A DNA stretch of 48,783 nucleotides from assembly GCA_947382355.1 (NCBI GenBank), contig CANCYR010000023.1, positions 1-48,783 on the forward strand, in the 5' to 3' direction. The notes below the pieces were generated by a model, which made no database searches, was not told the DNA's origin, and worked only from the letters and a program-made list of their open reading frames with translations. Origin of the DNA: an uncultured Lachnospiraceae bacterium. Its GTDB lineage: Bacteria > Bacillota > Clostridia > Lachnospirales > Lachnospiraceae. Below are positions 42,180 through 48,783 of the stretch, one piece after another. Each line of letters starts with the position of its first letter. The stretch's first letter is position 1. The translations under genes were made by a program, and so were the position numbers.

Positions 42180-42881
42180 ATGGAATATAAAAAAATCGTG
42201 GCAGGCCGGTTTGTGGAAAGACCAAACCGGTTTATTGCCCATGTGGATATTGAAGGAAAAAGAGAAGTCTGTCATGTAAAAAATACAGGAAGGTGCAGGG
42301 AGCTTCTGATAAAAGGATGCAGGGTGTATCTGGAGGAAAGCGATAATCCCGCCAGAAAGACAAAATATGACCTGGTTGCAGTGGAAAAAGGAAGCCTTCT
42401 TATCAATATGGATTCAAATGCTCCCAACCAGGCGGTAAAGGAATGGCTTCAGGAGCCGGAATGTCCGGTCTGCGGCGGAGAAGAGAAGGTTTTCATAAAG
42501 CCGGAATGCAAATATGGTAATTCCAGATTTGATTTTTATATTGAGGCGGGGGACAGAAAAATATTTATGGAAGTAAAGGGAGTTACTTTAGAGGAGAAAG
42601 GCGTGGTCAGGTTTCCGGACGCACCGTCAGAAAGAGCCGTAAAGCATGTGGAGGAGCTTATTTCGGCAATGGAAGAAGGATATGAGGCTTATGTGATGTT
42701 TGTCATCCAGATGAAAGGAGCCGTCTGCTTTCAGCCAAATACAGCCACCCATCCGGAATTTGCCGCTGCTTTGCAAAAAGCCGCCCGGCAAGGGGTAAAC
42801 GTGCTGGCATATGACTGTATGGTAACCGAAAATTCCATGAAAATAGACAAGCCGGTAAAAGTCTTTCTGGAAGAGTCATAA
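42180..42881 (+). CDS. sfsA: SfsA family protein
   Basis: 233-residue SfsA protein, a nuclease-like family with an OB-fold N-terminus. Motifs: FVERPNRFIAHVDIEG, CHVKNTGRCRELL, then the C-terminal FDFYIEAGDRKIFMEVKGVTLE, which carries a PD-(D/E)XK-like core, and FPDAPSERAVKHVEEL. A role in sugar fermentation regulation was proposed in Escherichia coli; nucleic acid binding is better supported. The ATG is 16 bp after hairpin copy 7. Confidence 0.95.
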   Translation: MEYKKIVAGRFVERPNRFIAHVDIEGKREVCHVKNTGRCRELLIKGCRVYLEESDNPARKTKYDLVAVEKGSLLINMDSNAPNQAVKEWLQEPECPVCGGEEKVFIKPECKYGNSRFDFYIEAGDRKIFMEVKGVTLEEKGVVRFPDAPSERAVKHVEELISAMEEGYEAYVMFVIQMKGAVCFQPNTATHPEFAAALQKAARQGVNVLAYDCMVTENSMKIDKPVKVFLEES

Positions 42882-42953
42882 GTCAGAATAAATTTACATT
42901 TAGGAAGAAAAATAATAAATATTAAGAAATAATTTATTGATTTTAGGGAAAAT

Positions 42954-44072
42954 ATGAGTAAACTAGAGTATATTGTAAAGCCACTGCTACAGTGGTTTTT
43001 AGAAAATCAAAGGTCCCTGCCATGGAGGGACGAGCCGGAGCCTTATCGTGTATGGGTTTCGGAAATCATGCTGCAACAGACAAGAGTGGAAGCTGTCAAG
43101 CCATATTTTAAACGGTTTTTGGAAGAACTGCCCACTATTGCACATCTGGCGGAGGCAAGTGAGGATAGGCTGTTAAAGCTCTGGGAAGGGCTTGGTTATT
43201 ATAACCGGGTGCGCAATATGCAAAAGGCCGCTGTAATCGTTATGGAAACATATGGAGGGAAAATGCCTGCCGATTATGAGCTTTTGTTAAAGCTGCCGGG
43301 AATTGGCAGCTATACAGCGGGAGCGGTTGCCTCTATTTCCTATGGCATACCGGTGCCGGCTGTGGACGGCAATGTGCTGAGGGTTCTTTCCAGAGTAACA
43401 GGAGATGAAAGCGATGTGCTTAACCCTTCTACAAAGAAAAAATACGAAGAGCTGTTAAGGGATGTGATGCCAGATGATAAGGCGGGCATGTTCAATCAGG
43501 CGCTTATGGAATTAGGAGCCATTGTTTGCGTGCCTAACGGAGAGCCCAAATGTACCCGGTGTCCATGGAATTCATTTTGCACGGCAAGGAAAGAAGGGCT
43601 CATTGGCATAATTCCAAGAAAGGCCAAAAAGAAGCCGAGGAAGATAGAGGAAAAAACAATACTTATCATCCGCCATGGTGATGAAACAGCTATCAGGAAA
43701 CGGCCGGAAAAAGGATTGCTGGCAGGGCTTTACGAATTTCCTTCCATGGAAGGAAACAGAAGTGAAAAGGAAGTCTTGGACTATCTGGAGAGTTTAGGTT
43801 ACAAGCCCCTTCATATAAAAAAGCTGGAAGAGGCAAAGCATATTTTTTCCCATATTGAATGGCATATGACAGGATATGCCGTAAAAGTGGAAGAAATGGA
43901 TTTCACGAAAAAAGAGGCGGGAAACGGGACAGGAGAAAAGCCCGGTAGAAGAAAGGGACACCTGCTCATATGGCCGGAAGATATCAATCAGAAATATGCC
44001 ATTCCCTCCGCTTTTGAAGCATATAGTAAGTATGCGGACATTCAGCTTGGGATAAAACAAAAGAAAGTATAA
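42954..44072 (+). CDS. mutY: A/G-specific adenine glycosylase
   Basis: 372-residue base-excision repair enzyme that removes adenine opposite 8-oxoguanine. The helix-hairpin-helix is in LLKLPGIGSYTAGAVAS; the catalytic glutamate is in WVSEIMLQQTRV and the aspartate in PAVDGNVLRVLSR. The iron-sulphur cysteines are in CVPNGEPKC-TRC-PWNSFC, where the first gap has seven residues instead of the usual six. A NUDIX-like C-terminal domain (about 230-365) would read the 8-oxoguanine. A weak RBS (TTTTAGGGA) lies upstream. Confidence 0.95.
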   Translation: MSKLEYIVKPLLQWFLENQRSLPWRDEPEPYRVWVSEIMLQQTRVEAVKPYFKRFLEELPTIAHLAEASEDRLLKLWEGLGYYNRVRNMQKAAVIVMETYGGKMPADYELLLKLPGIGSYTAGAVASISYGIPVPAVDGNVLRVLSRVTGDESDVLNPSTKKKYEELLRDVMPDDKAGMFNQALMELGAIVCVPNGEPKCTRCPWNSFCTARKEGLIGIIPRKAKKKPRKIEEKTILIIRHGDETAIRKRPEKGLLAGLYEFPSMEGNRSEKEVLDYLESLGYKPLHIKKLEEAKHIFSHIEWHMTGYAVKVEEMDFTKKEAGNGTGEKPGRRKGHLLIWPEDINQKYAIPSAFEAYSKYADIQLGIKQKKV

Positions 44073-44092
44073 GGAAAGAGAGAGCATGAATT

Positions 44093-45109
44093 ATGAAACT
44101 GTTATCGATTGTTGTACCATCCTATAATTCACAGGACTATCTGGAACGCTGTGTGGATTCCCTTTTGATTGGGGATGAAGATGTGGAGGTTTTGATTGTG
44201 GATGATGGTTCCACGGACAGGACAGCGGAAATTGCAGATGCCTATGAAGCCAAGTATCCGGGAGTGGTTCGTGCCATCCATAAGGAAAACGGAGGGCATG
44301 GCTCTGCCGTCAACACAGGACTGGAACATGCAAAGGGGCTGTATTTTAAAGTAGTTGACAGCGATGACTGGGTAAAGTACAGCGCATATAAACAGATTCT
44401 GGATACATTAAGACGGCTTGCAGGAGGCGAAAAGGTGCTGGATATGCTTATCAGCAACTTTGTATATGAAAAGGAAGGGGAAAAACGGAAAAAAGTGGTG
44501 GCATTTAGAAATGCTCTTCCTGAAAACACCATGTTCACCTGGGACGAGACAAAGCATTTCCACAAGGCACAGAATATTTTGATGCATTCTGTTATTTACC
44601 GGACAAAGCTTTTAAAAGACTGCGGGTTGAAGCTTCCCGAGAACACCTTTTATGTGGACAATATTTTTGTATTTGAACCTCTTCCTCATGTGCGCAACAT
44701 GTACTATCTGGATGTGAATTTCTACCGTTATTACATTGGGAGGGAAGACCAGTCGGTAAATGAAAAGGTGATGATAAGCCGTATCGATCAGCAGCTTAAA
44801 GTGAATAAAATGATGGTGGATTACTACGTATCCACTAAAATCCCCAATGAAAAGGCTGCAAAATATATGTTGAAATATCTGGACATTATTACCACTGTTT
44901 CCTCTATTATGCTGATTCTGGCAGATACGGAGGAGGCGCTGGAAAAGAAAAATGAGCTATGGCAGTATATCAAAGAAAAGGATAAGAGGCTGTTTTTAAA
45001 AATGCGTCTTGGATTCCTTGGGGGCACCATGAACCTGCCGGGGAAAAGCGGAAGGATGATATCGGAAGGGCTTTACAGAGTGGCAAGAAGATTTGTACAG
45101 TTTAATTAA
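44093..45109 (+). CDS. Family 2 glycosyltransferase
   Basis: 338-residue GT-A fold enzyme. It has LSIVVPSYNSQDYLERC at the N-terminus, the VDDGSTD nucleotide-sugar motif (about 35-42), NGGHGSAVNTGLEHA, and a DxD-type metal site in VVDSDDWV. No membrane helix is clear, so it likely works at the cytoplasmic face on cell-surface glycans. Acceptor and sugar are unknown. It is separate from the regulatory genes that follow. Confidence 0.88.
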   Translation: MKLLSIVVPSYNSQDYLERCVDSLLIGDEDVEVLIVDDGSTDRTAEIADAYEAKYPGVVRAIHKENGGHGSAVNTGLEHAKGLYFKVVDSDDWVKYSAYKQILDTLRRLAGGEKVLDMLISNFVYEKEGEKRKKVVAFRNALPENTMFTWDETKHFHKAQNILMHSVIYRTKLLKDCGLKLPENTFYVDNIFVFEPLPHVRNMYYLDVNFYRYYIGREDQSVNEKVMISRIDQQLKVNKMMVDYYVSTKIPNEKAAKYMLKYLDIITTVSSIMLILADTEEALEKKNELWQYIKEKDKRLFLKMRLGFLGGTMNLPGKSGRMISEGLYRVARRFVQFN

Positions 45110-45219
45110 AACAGAGCAGCAATTTGACATGCTTTGCGGTGAAGCGGACCTGATGAAAGAGGTGCAGGGGCTTTTTGGGTGTGCAAAACAGGAATATGGA
45201 TAAGAGACAAGTGCAGAAA

Positions 45220-45906
45220 ATGAAGCGGATTTTTTTTGTGGAAGATGATTTGAGTTTAATAAGCGGTCTTACCTTTGCGGTGAAAAAGCAGGGATTTGAG
45301 ATTGACGTTGCCCGTACAAGGCTGGAAGCAGAGGCATTATGGGCAGATGAAAAATATGATTTGGTGATTCTGGATGTATCGCTTCCTGACGGCTCCGGAT
45401 TTGATATGTGCAGGCAGATACGAAAGGTCTCAAAGGTTCCCATTATGTTTCTCACTGCTGCCGATGAGGAAACGGATATCATCATGGGGCTGGACATGGG
45501 TGCTGATGATTATATTACGAAGCCTTTCAAGCTGGCAGTGTTTTTATCAAGAATCAATGCGTTGCTGCGCAGAAGCGATAATTTCAGCCAGCCGGGGGCG
45601 GAGCTTTCTTCTAACGGCATTACTCTGCGGTTATTAAAAGGGGAAGGATATAAAAACGGAAAACCCCTTGACTTAACGTCAAGCGAATACAAGCTTTTGT
45701 GTCTGTTTATGGAAAATCCGGACATAGTGCTTTCCGGAGAACAGATTTTAGGCAGTTTGTGGGACATAAATGAAAACTTTATAGATAACAAAACGCTTAC
45801 GGTATATATCCGCAGGCTGCGCATGAAGATTGAAGACAATCCCGGAGAGCCGGAGAAAATCGTAACGGTCCGGGGCATGGGCTATAAATGGAATACTGTT
45901 TACTGA
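45220..45906 (+). CDS. OmpR family response regulator of an ABC module
   Basis: 228-residue regulator with DD at 9-10, phospho-acceptor D52 (ILDVSLP), K101 (TKPF) and a winged-helix domain (about 125-228; LDLTSSEYKLL and LTVYIRRLRMKIE). The start is uncertain: ATG 45220 gives the family N-terminus MKRIFFVEDD, while ATG 45196 and TTG 45175 are in frame. Its kinase starts 8 bp after its stop. It probably controls the ABC genes at 47176 via the direct repeats at 46971. Confidence 0.92.
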   Translation: MKRIFFVEDDLSLISGLTFAVKKQGFEIDVARTRLEAEALWADEKYDLVILDVSLPDGSGFDMCRQIRKVSKVPIMFLTAADEETDIIMGLDMGADDYITKPFKLAVFLSRINALLRRSDNFSQPGAELSSNGITLRLLKGEGYKNGKPLDLTSSEYKLLCLFMENPDIVLSGEQILGSLWDINENFIDNKTLTVYIRRLRMKIEDNPGEPEKIVTVRGMGYKWNTVY

Positions 45907-45914
45907 GGTGTAGG

Positions 45915-46958
45915 ATGAAGATTTTTACGAACCAGAAAATAAAAGGGCTGTTTATCCGGATTGTGTCATGCATTTTCCTGTTCGTGCTGCTTTCAGCGGC
46001 ATTCATGGTTTGGGGCTTAAAAGAAAAGGCTTTCTGTATTTTGTTTTGCGCTGTGTGCATGGGAATTGCAATTCTGTTTTTCTGTTACGGGTATTTTAAA
46101 GAGCAGAACCGGATTATGGAGGAGGCGGCAGGGCAGGTCCGCAAATATATTTCCGGTGACCGGAGCGCCCGGATTGAATGCAATGAGGAGGGGGAGCTGT
46201 ACAGGCTGTTTTATGAGGTAAATTCCTTAGCTGCCACTTTAAATGCCCAGGCGGAAAAGGAAGGAAGAATGAGAAAATTCCTGAAAAATACCATATCGGA
46301 TATTTCCCATCAGTTGAAAACGCCCCTTGCCGCCCTGAATATTTATAACGGCATTATACAGGCGGAAGCTTTGGTACAGGAAGCGCAGGACATTAAAGAA
46401 TTTTCTGATTTGTCCGAAAGAGAGCTTGACCGGATAGAAACCCTTGTACAGAATCTTTTGAAAATTGCCAGATTCGATGCGGGAGCTGTTGTGATAGAGA
46501 GAAAACCGGAAAATGTTTCTGAAATGATGGCAGATGTGAAAAAGCACTTTTTGTATCGTGCAAAAGAGGAGGGGAAGGAAATTGTCCTAAAGGGCAGCGA
46601 AGCCCTTTCTTTTTTTTGCGACAAAAGCTGGATTGTGGAAGCGGTGGGCAACATCGTTAAAAACGCCCTTGACCATACGGAAAGGGGACAATATGTCCGT
46701 ATTGAATGGGGGCAGTCGGTTTCTGCTGTCTGGATAACCATAAAGGATAATGGGAGAGGCATCAGAGAGGAAGATTTGTATCATATCTTCAAAAGATTTT
46801 ACAGAAGCAGGTATTCCAAGGACACTCAGGGCATAGGGCTTGGGCTTCCGCTGGCAAAAACCATAGTGGAAGCCCATAACGGCACCATTGAGGTTGACAG
46901 CGGGCAGGGCGGCGGGACTGCTTTTGTGATAAATTTTCTGATTCCTACAAAATTGTAG
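45915..46958 (+). CDS. Sensor histidine kinase of an ABC module
   Basis: 347-residue kinase. Two close membrane helices (about 10-32 and 38-58) leave almost no extracellular loop, the layout of intramembrane-sensing kinases that detect antimicrobial peptides with an ABC transporter. A HAMP-like linker follows, then H132 in DISHQLKTPLAAL, N-box NIVKNALDHT, DNGRGI and QGIGLGLPLAK. ATG 45915 follows GAGGTGTAGG. Stimulus is inferred only from the gene context. Confidence 0.92.
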   Translation: MKIFTNQKIKGLFIRIVSCIFLFVLLSAAFMVWGLKEKAFCILFCAVCMGIAILFFCYGYFKEQNRIMEEAAGQVRKYISGDRSARIECNEEGELYRLFYEVNSLAATLNAQAEKEGRMRKFLKNTISDISHQLKTPLAALNIYNGIIQAEALVQEAQDIKEFSDLSERELDRIETLVQNLLKIARFDAGAVVIERKPENVSEMMADVKKHFLYRAKEEGKEIVLKGSEALSFFCDKSWIVEAVGNIVKNALDHTERGQYVRIEWGQSVSAVWITIKDNGRGIREEDLYHIFKRFYRSRYSKDTQGIGLGLPLAKTIVEAHNGTIEVDSGQGGGTAFVINFLIPTKL

Positions 46959-46966
46959 CCTGGCTG

Positions 46967-46998
46967 TAATATTCATGTAGTATTCATCTGCTATTCTT
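46967..46998 (+). promoter_or_regulatory. Response-regulator-type direct repeats
   Basis: ATTCAT at 46971 and 46982 and ATTCTT at 46993 recur at exactly 11-bp spacing, the usual one-helical-turn arrangement of OmpR/PhoB family binding sites. They sit between the kinase gene and the ABC genes, just ahead of the hairpin remnant. Confidence 0.55.
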
Positions 46999-47012
46999 TC
47001 TATTGAAAAAAC

Positions 47013-47140
47013 GTAACAGTTCCTTAGCTCGAAAATACCTCGCTAAGCGCTGGCGATTTTATAAGGTTCCTTCAGAAATCATTTTCTGCCGGCTGCTCTT
47101 CCCGATTCCTGCGTGGGAAAACTGAGAGCTGAATTGTTAC
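47013..47140 (+). repeat. Truncated large hairpin element (copy 8)
   Basis: The left tip GTAACAGTT is joined directly to the middle of the core (TTAGCTCGAAAATACCTCGC), so the left arm and left half of the core are deleted. The right part keeps GGCGATTTTATAAGG, AGAAATCATTTTC and the tip GCTGAATTGTTAC. The deletion prevents a full hairpin. It occupies most of the gap before the ABC genes. Confidence 0.85.
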
Positions 47141-47175
47141 GAGAAAACATCATTCAGAAAGAGGTGCATAAATCC

Positions 47176-47859
47176 ATGAACTTATTAGAAGTCAACAAAA
47201 TATGCAAAACTTACGGAAGCGGCGAGACAGCCGTGCAGGCATTGAGGAATGTAAGCTTTTCTGTCTCAAAGGGAGAGTATGTGGCAATTGTGGGGGAATC
47301 CGGTTCCGGAAAGAGTACGCTGCTCAATATGATTGGCGCATTGGACACGCCCACAGCCGGAAAGGTGCTGATTGACGGCAAGGATACCTTTTCCATGAAG
47401 GAAAGTAAGCTTACCATTTTCCGAAGAAGGAACATCGGGTTCATCTTTCAGGCATTTAACCTTATTCCCGAGCTGACCGTGGAACAGAATATTATTTTCC
47501 CGGTACTGCTTGACTATCAGAAGCCGGACAGAGGCTATCTGGAGGAGCTTCTTACAGTGCTGAACCTGCAGGAACGCCGCAGCCATCTGCCAAGCCAGTT
47601 ATCCGGCGGACAGCAGCAGAGAGTGGCAATCGGGCGGGCGCTGATTACCAGACCGTCCCTGATTCTGGCGGATGAGCCAACTGGAAATCTGGATACGCAA
47701 AACAGCAGGGAGGTAATCGCCCTGTTAAAAGAAGCGGCAAAAAAATATGCCCAGACCATTATTATGATTACCCATAACCGCACAATTGCCCAGAATGCTG
47801 ACAGGGTGCTGCAGGTATCCGACGGCGTGCTCACTGATTTGGGGAGGTGCCTGGAATGA
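47176..47859 (+). CDS. ABC transporter ATPase of a two-component module
   Basis: 227-residue ATPase with Walker A GESGSGKS (about 42-49), Q-loop in FIFQAFNL, signature LSGGQQQR and Walker [13 protein letters not shown]. It belongs to the LolD/BceA-like group. ATG 47176 follows AAAGAGG; the frame is open from 47113 within the hairpin remnant. The stop overlaps the permease start (ATGA). With the preceding kinase and regulator it resembles systems for sensing and resisting antimicrobial peptides. Confidence 0.93.
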   Translation: MNLLEVNKICKTYGSGETAVQALRNVSFSVSKGEYVAIVGESGSGKSTLLNMIGALDTPTAGKVLIDGKDTFSMKESKLTIFRRRNIGFIFQAFNLIPELTVEQNIIFPVLLDYQKPDRGYLEELLTVLNLQERRSHLPSQLSGGQQQRVAIGRALITRPSLILADEPTGNLDTQNSREVIALLKEAAKKYAQTIIMITHNRTIAQNADRVLQVSDGVLTDLGRCLE

Positions 47860-48783
47860 AAAGTTATTTAAGCCTGATCCCCATTTCTCAAAGAACCCGC
47901 AGGAAGCAAAACCGCCTGACGCTGATTTGCATTGTCCTTGCAGTGTTTCTTGTAACAACCTGCTTTTCCATAGTGGATATCTGGGCGGAGGGGGAAGAAA
48001 AAAGCACCATAAGGCGTCACGGAAATTATCATATTATTTTAAACGGCATATCACAGCAGGAAGCAGAGCAGATAGCAGGAGAGGAACAGGTGGCTGCCGC
48101 AGCATGGTGCCGGACAGCCGGCCAGGAGGAAGACAAGGGATACCGGATAAACGGGAAAAGAATCGTTTTATACGGAGCGGAGCCCTCATATATAAATGAT
48201 ATAAGAAATTATGAGACAGAAGGAGCTTATCCTGAAAATGACAAGGAGGTGATGCTGAGCCGGGATGCAAAAGAGAAGCTTGGAATCCATACAGGTGACA
48301 GTATCACCATCCATACAAACGCAGGTGATTTTGAATACACAGTGTCAGGTTTTTGCGGCGATGATACGCAATATAATAATGATATAGATGGCATATGCGG
48401 ATATATGACAATCAAAGGACTGGAAAATATATGCGCTGCCGGCAATGAGGAAGGAAGTCCGGTATACTATATTCAGTTTGCAGAAGAAACCGGACTCAAA
48501 GAGGCAATTGCCGTTGTAAAAGCACGGTATGGCTTAAGCGGGGAGCAGGTCAGGGAAAATACCTTCGTCCTTGCGTTGTCAGGCGAAAGCAGCAACAAGA
48601 GTATGAATGAAATGTATTATCTGGCTGCAGCAGTGTTTCTTATGATATTGATTGCCGGAGTGCTGATGATTTCAAGCTGCATGAACAGCAATGTGTCCCA
48701 GAGAACAAAGTTTTTCGGCATGATGCGCTGCATTGGTGCCAGTAAAAAACAAGTGATGCATTTTGTCCGGCTGGAAGCCCTGA
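47856..48783 (+). CDS. ABC transporter permease, FtsX type (cut by window end)
   Basis: Starts at ATG 47856, overlapping the ATPase stop, and stays open to the window edge (309 codons seen). It begins [20 protein letters not shown], with a first membrane helix at about 22-42, an extracellular domain of about 225 residues, and a second helix near 255-275 leading into an FtsX-type motif ([19 protein letters not shown]). More helices should lie beyond the window. It is the membrane partner of the preceding ATPase; the substrate is unknown but plausibly a peptide antibiotic. Confidence 0.9.
   Translation, partial: MKSYLSLIPISQRTRRKQNRLTLICIVLAVFLVTTCFSIVDIWAEGEEKSTIRRHGNYHIILNGISQQEAEQIAGEEQVAAAAWCRTAGQEEDKGYRINGKRIVLYGAEPSYINDIRNYETEGAYPENDKEVMLSRDAKEKLGIHTGDSITIHTNAGDFEYTVSGFCGDDTQYNNDIDGICGYMTIKGLENICAAGNEEGSPVYYIQFAEETGLKEAIAVVKARYGLSGEQVRENTFVLALSGESSNKSMNEMYYLAAAVFLMILIAGVLMISSCMNSNVSQRTKFFGMMRCIGASKKQVMHFVRLEAL

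Noticed and set aside
41968-42225. Minus-strand open frame across hairpin copy 7
   Set aside because: It runs through both arms of the element and into sfsA. It has no ribosome binding site and no recognisable protein.
42954-44072. Loss of the iron-sulphur cluster in MutY because of the seven-residue first gap
   Set aside because: All four cysteines are present. A one-residue longer first loop may be normal for this clade, so I note it but do not claim loss of function.
13414-47140. The recurring hairpin elements as a CRISPR array or integron attC sites
   Set aside because: Copies are kilobases apart without spacers, and the tips read GTAACAG rather than the GTTRRRY/RYYYAAC pattern in attC order. 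No cas or integrase gene is nearby.

Overview
The window looks like a chromosomal segment of a spore-forming, low-to-moderate GC Firmicute, most likely a gut Lachnospiraceae-type Clostridium. This is inferred from AGGAGG-type ribosome binding sites, spoVA sporulation genes, a complete arginine-from-glutamate pathway, DegV and GerMN proteins, LytTR and OmpR regulators, and a comEA/comEC/holA block. No rRNA, tRNA, CRISPR array, transposase or prophage gene was recognised.

Layout. 0-9 kb: two MacB-type ABC export modules. One has a HlyD-like adaptor (broken by a one-base frameshift), an ATPase and a permease. The other has an ATPase, a membrane-anchored CARDB-like protein and a permease. A lipoprotein prolyl isomerase lies between them. 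9-18 kb: a scattered spoVA set. spoVAA-AB-AC come first, then a convergent gene for a large secreted DUF5722 glycosidase-like repeat protein, then spoVAD, an HD-GYP signalling protein, a small unknown protein, RidA and spoVAE. 18-22 kb: a DUF5721-like protein, DegV, and a leftward operon argG-DUF1294-LytTR regulator with an ArgR-like control region. 22-31 kb: a DUF4261 protein, then argC-GNAT-argJ-argB-argD, an orphan solute-binding protein and a DUF606/YdcZ transporter. Together argC, argJ, argB, argD and argG make acetylated intermediates, ornithine and argininosuccinate. 31-39 kb: comEA, a response regulator/histidine kinase pair, a GerMN lipoprotein, comEC, holA and a small zinc-ribbon-like protein. 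39-48.8 kb: a YefM-YoeB toxin-antitoxin pair, two small unknowns, a 5'-nucleotidase, sfsA, mutY, a family 2 glycosyltransferase, and a two-component system next to an ABC exporter whose permease runs off the window.

The most unusual content is a family of eight large intergenic hairpin elements, about 150-220 bp when complete, scattered through the whole window. They share a conserved asymmetric core and conserved tips, but the long arms (36 to 60 bp, often perfectly self-complementary) differ from copy to copy. Between two related copies all nine arm differences are matched by compensating changes in the opposite arm. I do not recognise the family. It could be a non-autonomous mobile element, a structured RNA, or both. 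A second theme is in-frame tandem repeats inside three genes (secreted DUF5722 protein, comEC, DUF1653 protein). A third is a pair of terminator-like hairpins that bury the ribosome binding site of the following gene.

All family names come from reading the sequence; no database search was possible.
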